Counted from the first letter of the stretch, positions 52,426 to 61,316 are shown. The stretch is 64,000 bases of DNA from Roseateles_B sp041905785 (GCA_041905785.1 JAYRKJ010000010.1:62001-126000), one strand, 5' to 3'. A program made the numbers and translations. Notes: generated by a model not told the origin, from the letters alone.

Positions 52426-53703
52426 TCAGAAGCTCAGCACGAAGCAGGCTCCGCCCTGTGAGCGCCGCAGCAGGCGGACCGTGCCGCCCATGCCGTGCAT
52501 CAGCTGGCGCACCACCGCCAGCCCGATGCCGCGCGCAGCGCCGCCGGCCTCGTGCTCCTTGGTGCTGAAAAAGGGCAGGAAGATGTCCCGTTCCAGGCCG
52601 GGTGGCACGCCGGGCCCGTTGTCACTCAGCTCGATGCTCAAGCGCCCGCCCCGCCCCAGGCGGGCGCGCACCCGGGCCTGCGGTCGGGCCAGCCCCTGCG
52701 TTGCCTGCTCGGCATTGCGCAAGAGGTTCAGCAGCACCTGCTCCAGCTGCCCGGCGTCGGCGGTGAGCAACAAGCCCGGCGACTCCAGCTCGAAATGCAG
52801 GGCGCCCCCGCGCGCCTCCCATCGCGAGGCCTGCAGGGCCGCCAGCCGATCGAACAGGGCCTGCAGGGCCACCGGCTCCAGCGTCGGCGCCGGCCAGTCG
52901 CTGATGTGCCGGTAGTCCGCAACGAAGCGCGAGAGGGCCTCTGCCCGCCGCGCGATGGCCTCCAGCGCCAGGGCCAGGTCGGCAGCGGCATCGGCATCGG
53001 CCGCCGGCGCCTCCCCGGTTTCGCCCGCCGCCGCCTGCAGCTCCTGGGCGCTGCGCGCCAGCGAGGCAATGGGCGTCAGGGAGTTCATAATCTCGTGGGT
53101 CAGCACATGCACCAGCTGCCGCCAGGCACGCAGGGTCTCGGCTTCCAGGGCAGACTCCAGCGGCAGCAGGGCCAGCAGCCAGCCCGGCTGCCCTTCCTGC
53201 ACCCAGGGCCTGGCGGCCAGCAGGCAGCGCTCCTCGCCGCGTTCGGTGTCCACGCGCAGCCAGCTGCGTTGCCGGCTGGCTGGCTCGGCCTGCTCGCGCA
53301 ACTGGACCAGCAGCGCGTGGGCATCGCGCGCGCCGCCTGGCGCCAGCCAGCGCCGCGCCGCACCGTTCAGGGCCTCGGGCAGGCCCTGACCCAGGCTGCG
53401 CCAGAGGGCCACCGGCACCTGGTCCAGCAGCGCCTCGCTGAGCGCCGCGGCCCGCTCGCGATGGCGCAGCACGGCTTGCTGCCCCTCGCCGGCCCGGCAC
53501 ATGCCGTCCAGATCCCGCGCCGCACGCCACAGAGGCAAGACCTGCCCCCACAGCAGCCCAAGGACCAGCGCAAGCCCAAGCGCCGCGACTGCCTGACCAC
53601 GCCCCCCCTCGGCCGCGCCCATGGCCCAGGCCGCCAGCAAGGCCAGTCCGAGCAGGGGTCCTATGCGCCAGGCGGCACGGCGCATCGACTGCTCAAAGCC
53701 CAT
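52426..53703 (-). CDS. Membrane sensor histidine kinase (NtrB/NtrY-like) of the exporter circuit
   Basis: 425 residues. Two N-terminal membrane helices (IGPLLGLALLAAWAMGA and VAALGLALVLGLLWGQVLPLW) precede a PAS-like middle part. The DHp box HVLTHEIMNSLTPIASLARS carries the phosphorylated His near 232. The ATPase part has NLLRNAEQATQGL, DNGPGVPPGL and GIGLAVVRQLMHGMGG. The start overlaps the regulator's end by 11 bases, so the two are co-translated. It should phosphorylate the NtrC-type regulator encoded immediately before it. Signal unknown. Confidence 0.93.
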   Translation of the reverse strand: MGFEQSMRRAAWRIGPLLGLALLAAWAMGAAEGGRGQAVAALGLALVLGLLWGQVLPLWRAARDLDGMCRAGEGQQAVLRHRERAAALSEALLDQVPVALWRSLGQGLPEALNGAARRWLAPGGARDAHALLVQLREQAEPASRQRSWLRVDTERGEERCLLAARPWVQEGQPGWLLALLPLESALEAETLRAWRQLVHVLTHEIMNSLTPIASLARSAQELQAAAGETGEAPAADADAAADLALALEAIARRAEALSRFVADYRHISDWPAPTLEPVALQALFDRLAALQASRWEARGGALHFELESPGLLLTADAGQLEQVLLNLLRNAEQATQGLARPQARVRARLGRGGRLSIELSDNGPGVPPGLERDIFLPFFSTKEHEAGGAARGIGLAVVRQLMHGMGGTVRLLRRSQGGACFVLSF

Positions 53704-55027
53704 GCTTGTCCAGCCTGCGGTAAAGGGCAGCGCGGGACACCCCCAGCCGGCGCGCAGCCTCGCTGATGTTGCCCTGGGCCTCGCGCAAGGCCTCGTCCAG
53801 GGCGGCGCGTTCGCGCTCGGCCAGCGTGAGACCTGCAGCCTTGGCGGCCGGCGCGGGCCCGGCACCCAGCTGGAAGTCCTCCGGCCCGAACTGGACGCCG
53901 GCGGCCAGGATCACCGCACGTTCGCAAGCCTGGCGCAGGTCGCGCACATTGCCGGGCCAGTCGTGCGCCAGCAGGGCCTGCAGCGCAGCGGCACTCAGGG
54001 TTCGCGGAGGCCTCGCGTGCTCGGCGGCAAAGCGGGCCAGGAAGTGCGCGGCCAGCTGTGGAATGTCCTCGCGCCGGTCGCGCAGCGGCGGCACGCGCAG
54101 CACGATGGTGTTCAGCCGGTAGAGCAGATCGGGGCGGAAACGCTGCGGATCGAAGAGCGCGGCCTCCGCCAGATTGGTGGCGCTGACGATGCGCGCCTGC
54201 AGCGGCAGCGGGGTGTCGGCCCCCAGGGGCGTGAACTCGCGCCGCTCCAGCACGCCCAACAGCCGGGCCTGGCCGGCCATGGAGAGGTTGCCGATTTCGT
54301 CCAGCAGCAAGGTGCCGCCGGCTGCCGCAAGCAGGCGGCCCGGGCGGTCCTGCCGCGCATCGGTGTAGCTGCCGCGACGATGTCCGAAGAGCTCGCTCTC
54401 CAGCAGACTGTCCGGCAGCGAACCCAGATCCACGGCCAGCATGGGCTGGGTGCGGCGCGGCGAGCACTCGTGCAGTTCGCGGGCCACCAGCTCCTTGCCC
54501 ACGCCCATCTCGCCCAGCACCAGCACGTGGGCGTCGGTGGCGGCCACCGCGGCAATCAAGCGGCGCAGCTCCTGCATGGCGGCGGACTGCCCCAGCAGCG
54601 CACCGGCTGATCCTGCCTCCGGCTCATCACTCGTCGGCGGACGCAAGGCCAGTGCGGCGGACACCGCGCCCAGCAGGCGCGGGTGCTCCCAGGGCTTGGT
54701 GACGAAGTCCAGCGCACCGGCCTTGAGGGCCTGCACCGCCAGCTCCACGCCGGCATAGGCCGTCATCACGATCACCTGAGGTGCACGCGGCTGGCGCCGC
54801 AGCTGCTGCAGCAGCGCCAGGCCCTGGGCGCCATCGCTGTGGCCGGGCCGGAAGTTCATGTCCAGCAGCAGCAGGTCCGGACGCCATTGCTCGATCATCG
54901 GCTCCAGCTCTGCCGGGCGCTGCAGGCTGCGCACCTCGCCGAAGCGGCGCTGCAGCAGCAGGCGCGCGGCCACGCCGATGTCGGGGTCGTCGTCGAGCAC
55001 AAGAATCCGGGCCGGGCTTTTCAGCAT
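53693..55027 (-). CDS. NtrC-family response regulator, sigma-54 activator with variant GAFTGA loop
   Basis: 444 residues: receiver domain 1-130 (Asp in LLLLDMNFRPG), AAA+ domain about 150-365, Fis-like HTH at the end (ISEAARRLGVSRAALYRRLD). Walker A is GEMGVGKE, and Walker B is in LLLDEIGN. The sigma-54 contact loop, normally GAFTGA, reads GSYTDA in ELFGHRRGSYTDARQ. Met at 55027 or 55039 are both possible. The gene is divergent from an HlyD/ABC operon whose spacer has a sigma-54 promoter and palindrome, so it should activate that operon. Confidence 0.94.
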   Translation of the reverse strand: MLKSPARILVLDDDPDIGVAARLLLQRRFGEVRSLQRPAELEPMIEQWRPDLLLLDMNFRPGHSDGAQGLALLQQLRRQPRAPQVIVMTAYAGVELAVQALKAGALDFVTKPWEHPRLLGAVSAALALRPPTSDEPEAGSAGALLGQSAAMQELRRLIAAVAATDAHVLVLGEMGVGKELVARELHECSPRRTQPMLAVDLGSLPDSLLESELFGHRRGSYTDARQDRPGRLLAAAGGTLLLDEIGNLSMAGQARLLGVLERREFTPLGADTPLPLQARIVSATNLAEAALFDPQRFRPDLLYRLNTIVLRVPPLRDRREDIPQLAAHFLARFAAEHARPPRTLSAAALQALLAHDWPGNVRDLRQACERAVILAAGVQFGPEDFQLGAGPAPAAKAAGLTLAERERAALDEALREAQGNISEAARRLGVSRAALYRRLDKHGL

Positions 55028-55069
55028 GGGCGCGACCATACCAGCCTGACGGCCACGCCCGCCAGCGGC

Positions 55070-55085
55070 TGTCCGATTTCGGACA
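55070..55085. promoter_or_regulatory. Candidate enhancer site for the NtrC-type regulator
   Basis: Perfect 16-base palindrome TGTCCGATTTCGGACA centred about 107 bases before the predicted start of the exporter transcript. A further half-site CGGACA is at 55112-55117. Confidence 0.75.
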
Positions 55086-55158
55086 GTGCGCCCGGCCGAT
55101 TGCATCGCCCGCGGACAGCGCATGCCCTCAGACGCCCGTGCCCATGGGGCCTGGCGGC

Positions 55159-55174
55159 TGGCATGCGCCTTGCA
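55159..55174 (+). promoter_or_regulatory. Sigma-54 promoter of the HlyD/ABC exporter operon
   Basis: TGGCATG-CGCC-TTGCA, one change from the consensus TGGCACG-N4-TTGCW. Start of transcription would be near 55185, one base before the first ATG. Confidence 0.85.
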
Positions 55175-55185
55175 ACAGAGCGTGC

Positions 55186-56514
55186 ATGAGCACCTCTCCT
55201 TCCCTTCTTGCAGCAGCGCCATCGGGTGCGGCCATGGACCGGCCGCTGCCGCGCAGCCGATGGCGGCGCTGGCGCCCGATGGCCTGGCTGCTGCTGCCGG
55301 GTGCTGCCGCCCTGGCCTGGTCCCTTGCGCCGCAGGGGCTGCGCGTCCAGGCCCAGAGCCTGCAGGTGGGCACGGTGCAGCAGGGGCCGTTTCGCGACGA
55401 CATCACGCTGCGCGCCACCGTGCAGGCGCAGCAGCAGCTGATGGTCGACGCCACCGAGGGTGGCCGCGTCGAAGCCGTGCTGGTGAAGGACGGCCAGCCC
55501 CTGCGCGCCGGCCAGGCGCTGGTGCAGCTGTCCAATCCGCAGCGCGAGCAGGAGGTGCTGGCCCGGACGGCCGAAGTGGCTCAGCAGCTGGCCAATCTCT
55601 CCATGCTGCGAGCCGCCCAAACAGCGGCCCAGACCCAGTGGCGGCGCGAACTGGCCCAGCGCCGCCATGAGCACGCGCAGGCCCGCGACGAGGCCGGGCG
55701 CCAGCAGGCCCTGGCCGAGCAGGGCTTTGTGTCCGCCAGTGCCGCGCGCAGCGCGCAGCGGCAGACCGAGCTGCAGCACCAGCTGCTGCAGCAGGCCGAG
55801 CAGGACAGCGAGACCGAGCTGCAGGTGCGCGCCCAGAGCGTCAGCGAGATGGCGCGTGCGGTGCAGGGTCTGTCGGCGGGCCTGCGCCTGGTGCGCCAGG
55901 CTGCCGAACGGCTGACGGTGCGAACGCCGGCCGACGGGCAGCTCAGCGGCTTCACGCTGCAGGTCGGCAGCGTGGTCCGCCCTGGCGACAGGCTGGGACG
56001 CGTCGACGACCTGCGCGGCTGGCTGTTGAGCGCCGAGGTCGACGAGTTCTATGACGCCCGCATCCGCGCCGGTCTGAGCGCATCGCTGCTTCATGGAGGC
56101 AAGACCTGGCCCCTGCTGCTGCGCGAGCGCCAGGCCACCGTGCAGCAGGGCAGGTTCCGGGCGGAGTTCACCTTCGCGGGGGACAGCCCGGCGGGACTGC
56201 GCCCCGGGCAGACCTTCGAGCTCAGCGTGCGCCTGGGCGAGCCCGGACAGGCACTGTGGCTGCCCACTGGCGCCTACCTGGCCGATGGCGGCGGCTTGGT
56301 CTACGTGCTGGACGCCGATGGCCGCCATGCCCGGCAACGCCCCGTGCAACTGGGGCGGCGCAGCCGCTCGCAGGTGGAAATTCTGGCGGGCCTGGCGGCC
56401 GGCGAGCGCGTGCTGCTCGGCCCGACGGCGCCCTTTGGCGCCAGCGCCGTCCTGCGCCTGGACGGCACGCTGCCCCTGCCTGACCCACCTCCCTCATCGA
56501 AGCCATTACATTGA
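55186..56514 (+). CDS. HlyD-type periplasmic adaptor of an ABC exporter
   Basis: 442 residues. After a basic stretch (RSRWRRWRPM) a membrane anchor (AWLLLPGAAALAWSL) leads to a biotinyl-lipoyl half (LRATVQAQQQLMVDATEGGR, VLVKDGQPLRAGQALVQL), a long alpha-helical hairpin (about 120-220, Gln/Ala/Arg-rich) and the second lipoyl half plus beta barrel (VRTPADGQLSGFTLQVGSVV). It bridges inner membrane and outer envelope for the ABC pair that follows. If the sigma-54 start is right, the ATG at 55186 is leaderless and the Met at 55234 (MDRPLPRSR) may be the real start. Confidence 0.9.
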   Translation: MSTSPSLLAAAPSGAAMDRPLPRSRWRRWRPMAWLLLPGAAALAWSLAPQGLRVQAQSLQVGTVQQGPFRDDITLRATVQAQQQLMVDATEGGRVEAVLVKDGQPLRAGQALVQLSNPQREQEVLARTAEVAQQLANLSMLRAAQTAAQTQWRRELAQRRHEHAQARDEAGRQQALAEQGFVSASAARSAQRQTELQHQLLQQAEQDSETELQVRAQSVSEMARAVQGLSAGLRLVRQAAERLTVRTPADGQLSGFTLQVGSVVRPGDRLGRVDDLRGWLLSAEVDEFYDARIRAGLSASLLHGGKTWPLLLRERQATVQQGRFRAEFTFAGDSPAGLRPGQTFELSVRLGEPGQALWLPTGAYLADGGGLVYVLDADGRHARQRPVQLGRRSRSQVEILAGLAAGERVLLGPTAPFGASAVLRLDGTLPLPDPPPSSKPLH

Positions 56515-56529
56515 CCCGCGGAGATACCC

Positions 56530-57207
56530 ATGATTCATCTGAAAGCCCTCAGCAAACGCCACCGCAGCGGCGAGGTCGAAACGACCGCGCTGGATCGCCT
56601 TGACCTGCAGATCGAGGCCGGCGAGTACCTGGCCGTCACCGGCCCCTCGGGCTGCGGCAAGACCAGCCTGCTCTCCGTGCTGGGCCTGCTGGACCGGCCC
56701 AGCGACGGCGAGTACTGGTTCAACGGACGCGAGCTCTCGCGCTGCAGCGAACGAGAGCTGGCGGGCCTGCGCCACGGCCAGATCGGCTTCGTGTTCCAGA
56801 GCTTCAACCTGATCGACGAGCTGAGCGTGGAGGAGAACGTGGCCCTGGCCCTGGACCACACCGGCCAGCCCGCGCGCGAGCGGCGCCAGCGCGTCGCCGC
56901 CGCGCTGGACAGGCTGGGGCTCGCACACCGTGCCCGGCACCGGCCCTTCCAGCTGTCCGGCGGCCAGCAACAGCGCGTGGCCATCGCCCGCGCCATCGTG
57001 CGCCGCCCCAGCCTGCTGCTGGCGGACGAGCCCACCGGCAACCTGGACAGCGCCCAGGGCCAGGAGGTGATGCGACTGCTGCGCGAACTCAATGAAGAGG
57101 GCACAACCCTGGTGATGGTGACGCACTCCAGCGCCCATGCCGCCCTGGCGCCACGCAGCGTCAGGCTGCTGGATGGCCGCGTGCTGGTCGACGCCCAAGC
57201 TGCCTGA
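56530..57207 (+). CDS. ABC exporter ATP-binding protein (MacB/LolD type)
   Basis: 225 residues. Walker A GPSGCGKTS near 39, Q-loop around VFQSFNLIDELSVEENVALA, signature LSGGQQQRVAIARAIV near 140 and Walker B LLLADEPTGNLDS are all intact. It drives the FtsX-like permease encoded 12 bases downstream. ATP hydrolysis would power a mechanotransmission export of lipids, peptides or drugs through the adaptor. It follows the adaptor gene by 15 bases. Confidence 0.96.
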   Translation: MIHLKALSKRHRSGEVETTALDRLDLQIEAGEYLAVTGPSGCGKTSLLSVLGLLDRPSDGEYWFNGRELSRCSERELAGLRHGQIGFVFQSFNLIDELSVEENVALALDHTGQPARERRQRVAAALDRLGLAHRARHRPFQLSGGQQQRVAIARAIVRRPSLLLADEPTGNLDSAQGQEVMRLLRELNEEGTTLVMVTHSSAHAALAPRSVRLLDGRVLVDAQAA

Positions 57208-57219
57208 AGGAGCCGCGCC

Positions 57220-59637
57220 ATGCCTATCATCGACCTGCGCGTCGCCCGGCGGCAGATGGCCGCTGCGCCCCTGCATACGCTGGCCAGCCTGGGCGGCTTG
57301 GCCCTGGCCTTGGCCGCCTGCCTGTTGCTGGCCACACTGATCGCCGAGCGCCTGCTGCCGGCCCCCCAGCTGCAGGATCCCGACCGCATCGTGCTGATTG
57401 ACTTCAAGGGCAATATGCCCGGCCGTCAGGAAGACTGGTTCCTGCGCACGCCTTTTGCCTTGTATGACGCCCTGCGCCAGGCGCAGGCCCCACTGGTGGA
57501 CCTGGGTCGCCTTCTCGAGGCCGCGCGCATCCTGCGGCGTGCGGACGCTGGCCCCGCTGAGGAAGGCCGCGAGGTGCGCTGCGCTGCGATGGACCCCGCG
57601 CTGGCACGGCTTTTCGCGCTTCAGGCCGTGCACGGCGACCCGGTGCAAGCCCTGACACGCCCCGACCAGGTCGTCGTCACCGAGGCCTACGCCCGCCGCA
57701 GCTTTGGCCGCAGCGATGTGCTGGGCCAGCGTCTGCTGCTGGGCCCGCATGCGGTGAGCATTGGCGCGGTGGTGCGCACGCCCTCGCCGCGACATCCCGT
57801 GCAGGCGGAGCTCATGGTGGGCTTCGAGCACCCGGCAGCCGGCGTCCGAGAAGCGCTCAAGACCGCCTGGTTCTTCATGCAGGGGCAGGTCTGGGGGCGC
57901 CTCGCCCCGGGCGCCGGCACGGCCCAGGTGGGTGCGCTGGCCCAGTCCCTGCTGGACCAAAGCCCCGCCATCGCGCAGTTGCCGCCGGACTGGGTCGCCC
58001 AGGGGCGCAAGGCCGCCTTCATGCGCGCCCTGCCCTTGAGCGAGCGCGCGTTCGAAGGCCGGCTCGGCCAGACGCAGAAGCAGGTGCTGACGGCCCTGCT
58101 GGCGGCGGCTCTGCTGCTGTGCCTGCTGGCGCTGGTCAATGCCGTCAATCTGGGTGGTGTCCGCATGCTGCAGCGCCAGCGCGAGATCGCGATCCGCAAG
58201 AGCCTGGGCTCCAGCCCGGCCGAGCTGCTGGGCCTGGTGCTGGCCGAGTCCGGACTGCAGGCCATGCTGGCTGGCGGGGCGGGCCTGCTGCTGGCTTGGC
58301 TGCTGGCCCCCTGGATGGCCGGGGTGCTGGAGCTGCCGGTACCGGAGATCGCGTCCTGGCCCAGCCTGCTGCTGGCACTCGGCCTTGTGCTGCTGAGTGC
58401 GCTGGCCATCGCGGCCTATCCGGCCTGGCTGGCCTGCCGGCTGCGCAGCGCCGAAGCCCTGCAGGGAAGGCTGGGCGGCGAAGGCCGCTCAGGCCCCTGG
58501 CTGCGCCGCGTGTTCGGCGGCCTGCAGTTCGGCAGCGCCCTGCTGGTCCTGTCAATGGCGCTCACGGTCTGGGGCCAGAACCGCCACGTGCTGCAGCGCG
58601 ACCTGGGCTACCAAGCCCAGGGCCTGCGGGCCCTGACCCTGCCGAACGGAACGGCGGGCGTCCAGTTGGACGCCTTTCGACAGGCGCTGAGCCGGCAACC
58701 AGGCGTGCAGGCGACGGCCTGGACCGAGTGGATCCTGGGCTCGGGGCGCGAAGAACAGGAGGCCTTGCTGGAGCGCCCGCCTCATCAAGCCACGCTGCGC
58801 GTGCAATGGGTGGACGCCGACTTCTTCGAGCTCTACCAAGTCCGGCTCCTGGCCGGACGGATCGAGCCCCCATCGACCGCCGAACGGCGCGTGGTGATCG
58901 ACACCCTGGCGGCACGGGCCCTGGGCTGGCCGCGCCCGCAGGACGCGGTCGGCCAGCAGGTCCTGGAGCAGACGCGCGGCCTGGACCAGGCGGTGCAGCC
59001 CAGCCGCATCGTGGCGGTGGTCGAGCATCTGGCGCTGGAGAGCACGCGCGAGCCACGCCGGGCGCAGGCCTTTCGCCTGCAGACGCCACCGGAGACTGCC
59101 GACGAACGCAGCGCAGGCGTCCTCAACTTCCGCAGCACGAGCGCCCTGGACGAGGCCTCACTGAAGGCGCTGTGGGCGCGCCACTTCGCGCCGCGCCCTC
59201 TGCGCCTGGAGAACCTGGCCGACACGCTGATGGAACCCTACGCCCAGGACGTGCGGCTGGGCCGTCTGGTGGCCTTGTGCGCCCTGCTGGCGCTGGTGAT
59301 CGCCGGCTCCGGCATTTACGCACTGTCGGCCCACCTGGTGCAGCGCCATGCGCGTGAAATCGTGCTGCGCAAGCTGCATGGGGCCGGCCACTGGCAGGCC
59401 CTGCGCCGGCTGGGCCGGGAGCTGCTGCTTCTGCTTGGGGCAGGGGCGCTGGTCGGGCTGCCGCTGTCCTGGGCGCTGGCGCAGCACTACCTGGGAGGCT
59501 TTGCCGACCAGGCCGCCCTGGGGCCGTGGCCGCAGGCGCTGGCGCTGGCGGCACTGCTGATGGTGGCCCTGCTCGCCAGCCTGCGCCACGGTCGGCTGGC
59601 CCTGGCTCTGCAGCCCATCGACGCGCTGCGCAACTGA
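57220..59637 (+). CDS. FtsX-like ABC exporter permease
   Basis: 805 residues: two FtsX modules separated by large extracytoplasmic (MacB_PCD-like) domains. An N-terminal helix (TLASLGGLALALAACLLLAT), a four-helix core near 290-410 (LTALLAAALLLCLLALVNAV, ALGLVLLSALAIAAYPAWLA) and a C-terminal set (LVALCALLALVIAGSGIYAL, GAGALVGLPLSWALAQHYLG) can be seen. Two FtsX modules in one chain is typical of exporters that pair with NtrC/HlyD gene sets. Substrate unknown. Confidence 0.92.
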   Translation: MPIIDLRVARRQMAAAPLHTLASLGGLALALAACLLLATLIAERLLPAPQLQDPDRIVLIDFKGNMPGRQEDWFLRTPFALYDALRQAQAPLVDLGRLLEAARILRRADAGPAEEGREVRCAAMDPALARLFALQAVHGDPVQALTRPDQVVVTEAYARRSFGRSDVLGQRLLLGPHAVSIGAVVRTPSPRHPVQAELMVGFEHPAAGVREALKTAWFFMQGQVWGRLAPGAGTAQVGALAQSLLDQSPAIAQLPPDWVAQGRKAAFMRALPLSERAFEGRLGQTQKQVLTALLAAALLLCLLALVNAVNLGGVRMLQRQREIAIRKSLGSSPAELLGLVLAESGLQAMLAGGAGLLLAWLLAPWMAGVLELPVPEIASWPSLLLALGLVLLSALAIAAYPAWLACRLRSAEALQGRLGGEGRSGPWLRRVFGGLQFGSALLVLSMALTVWGQNRHVLQRDLGYQAQGLRALTLPNGTAGVQLDAFRQALSRQPGVQATAWTEWILGSGREEQEALLERPPHQATLRVQWVDADFFELYQVRLLAGRIEPPSTAERRVVIDTLAARALGWPRPQDAVGQQVLEQTRGLDQAVQPSRIVAVVEHLALESTREPRRAQAFRLQTPPETADERSAGVLNFRSTSALDEASLKALWARHFAPRPLRLENLADTLMEPYAQDVRLGRLVALCALLALVIAGSGIYALSAHLVQRHAREIVLRKLHGAGHWQALRRLGRELLLLLGAGALVGLPLSWALAQHYLGGFADQAALGPWPQALALAALLMVALLASLRHGRLALALQPIDALRN

Positions 59638-59660
59638 GCTCGCCCAGGGGCGCGCCCGGC

Positions 59661-60119
59661 TCAGCGCTGTGCCAGCAGCGCCCGGCAGCGCTCCTCGTGC
59701 TGGCTGATCTCCTCCAGCGTCACCTCGATGTCCTCCAGCTGCTGCTCCAGCTGCCGGCGATGCTGGGCCAGCACTTCCAGGAAGGCCTTGAGCTGGGGAG
59801 CGGTGTCGGCGCCAGCGGCGTCGTACATGTCCACCAGCTGCTTGATCTCCTGCAGCGACAGCCCCAGGCGCTTGCCGCGCAGCGTCAGCTTGAGCCGGGT
59901 GCGGTCACGGTGGGTGTAGACCCGGTTGCGGCCCTCGCGGGCCGGGCTGAGCAGGCCCATGTCCTCGTAGAAGCGGATGGCGCGGGGTGTGATGTCGAAC
60001 TCCGCCGCCAGCTCGGTGATGGTGAACAGGCGCGAGCCGCCTTCGGACGAGGCATCGACCGGGCCCTCGGCCCCCTCGAGGGCTTTTGCAGGGGTGCTGA
60101 GGTGGGACTCGGTGCTCAT
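59661..60119 (-). CDS. MerR-family regulator, LiuR-like
   Basis: 152 residues. The wHTH (FTITELAAEFDITPRAIRFY, then EDMGLLSPAREG) is followed by LTLRGKRLGLSLQEIKQLVD and a dimer helix with many Gln/Glu, the style of LiuR, which controls branched-chain amino acid breakdown in Beta/Gammaproteobacteria. The first about 30 residues are an Ala/Ser/Gly-rich extension partly coded by a CCCTCGAGGG palindrome. It is divergent from an MBL hydrolase with a tandem ACGTTW site between. No metal-binding Cys pair is seen. The liu target cluster lies 40 kb away; link is inference. Confidence 0.82.
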   Translation of the reverse strand: MSTESHLSTPAKALEGAEGPVDASSEGGSRLFTITELAAEFDITPRAIRFYEDMGLLSPAREGRNRVYTHRDRTRLKLTLRGKRLGLSLQEIKQLVDMYDAAGADTAPQLKAFLEVLAQHRRQLEQQLEDIEVTLEEISQHEERCRALLAQR

Positions 60120-60138
60120 GGCTACACTGCGCTGAATG

Positions 60139-60156
60139 ACGTTTACGTTAACGTTA
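60139..60156. promoter_or_regulatory. Candidate MerR operator: three tandem ACGTTW units
   Basis: ACGTTT-ACGTTA-ACGTTA lies between the divergent merR and MBL-hydrolase genes. The inner ACGTTAACGT is a perfect palindrome. LiuR sites are built on similar ACGT-rich repeats. Confidence 0.65.
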
Positions 60157-60175
60157 GTCTAAGCCCTTGCAGTCC

Positions 60176-61249
60176 ATGGCCAATCCACGTGAATCCGAGC
60201 TGAGTTATCCCTGGGGCGAATCGCTGCCCTCGCCTGGCGGGCTGCTGGCGCTGGAGCCGGGTCTGGCCTGGGTGCGCATGGGCCTGCCCTTTGCGCTGGA
60301 CCACATCAACCTCTGGCTGCTGCGCGACCAGATCGACGGCCGCAGCGGCTGGACCTTGGTGGACTGCGGCGTGGCCAACGAGGCCACCCGCGGCCTGTGG
60401 GACCAGGTCCTGACCCAGGGCCTGCAAAACGAGCCACTGCTGCGCGTGCTGGTCACGCACTTCCACCCCGACCACCTGGGCCTGGCCGCCTGGCTCACCG
60501 AGCGCTTCAGCACGCCCGAGCAACCCTGCCGACTGTGGATGAGCGCTGCCGACTACCACCTGGCCCGCATGGCGAGCAATTCCACGGTGGGCATGGGGGG
60601 CGAAGCCGCGGCGGCCTTCTTCGCCAGCCATGGGCTCACCGACCCGCAGGCGCAGGCCAAGATCCGCGGCCGGGCCAGCTACTACCCCAGCATGGTGCCC
60701 GCCGTGCCGGCGAGCTTCCGGCGGCTGATGCCCGGGCAGGCGCTGCAGATCGGCGGCGCGCGCTGGCGCTGCATCGGCGGCTACGGTCATGCACCGGAGC
60801 ACCTCAGCTTCTTCCGGGAGGACGGTGCCCCGGTGCTGATCTCCGGCGACATGCTGCTGCCACGCATCTCCACCAATGTCAGCGTGGTCGATGTCGAGCC
60901 CGAGGCCAACCCGCTGCAGCTCTACCTGGACTCGCTGAGCGCCCTGCTGGACCTGCCCGCCGACACCCTGGTGCTGCCTTCGCACGGCCGGCCCTTCCGC
61001 GGCGTGCAGGCGCGCGTCGCGCAGTTGCAGGACCATCACCGCGAGCGCCTTGATGAGGTGCTGCAGGCTTGCACCGATCGGCCCTGCCATGCGGCCGAGC
61101 TGCTGCCCCTGCTGTTCAAGCGTCCCCTGGATCTGCACCAGACCACCTTCGCGATGGGCGAGTCCATCGCCCACCTCCACGCCCTCTGGCACGCGGGCCA
61201 GCTGCGTCGCGAGCGCGGCAGCGACGGCGTGCTGCGCTTCGGCGCCTAA
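60176..61249 (+). CDS. MBL-fold metallo-hydrolase
   Basis: 357 residues. Metal motif THFHPDHLGLA near 98, a further His in GYGHAPEHLSF near 205 and GDMLLPRIS supply the two-zinc site of glyoxalase II/beta-lactamase-like hydrolases. A C-terminal helical domain (about 275-357) resembles a winged helix. It may be a thioesterase; its divergent partner is a LiuR-like regulator, hinting at acyl-CoA metabolism, which is inference. ATG at 60176 is preferred over a TTG nine bases upstream. Confidence 0.88.
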   Translation: MANPRESELSYPWGESLPSPGGLLALEPGLAWVRMGLPFALDHINLWLLRDQIDGRSGWTLVDCGVANEATRGLWDQVLTQGLQNEPLLRVLVTHFHPDHLGLAAWLTERFSTPEQPCRLWMSAADYHLARMASNSTVGMGGEAAAAFFASHGLTDPQAQAKIRGRASYYPSMVPAVPASFRRLMPGQALQIGGARWRCIGGYGHAPEHLSFFREDGAPVLISGDMLLPRISTNVSVVDVEPEANPLQLYLDSLSALLDLPADTLVLPSHGRPFRGVQARVAQLQDHHRERLDEVLQACTDRPCHAAELLPLLFKRPLDLHQTTFAMGESIAHLHALWHAGQLRRERGSDGVLRFGA

Positions 61250-61270
61250 ACCGGGCCGCCCCCTGCATAC

Positions 61271-61316
61271 AAAGAAAAACCGCCGACGCTTGCGCGACGG
61301 CGGTTCCCTTTTTTGT
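61271..61316 (+). terminator. Intrinsic terminator of the MBL hydrolase gene
   Basis: Stem AACCGCCG...CGGCGGTT with an inner CGC-TTGC-GCG, followed by TTCCCTTTTTTG. Confidence 0.88.
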
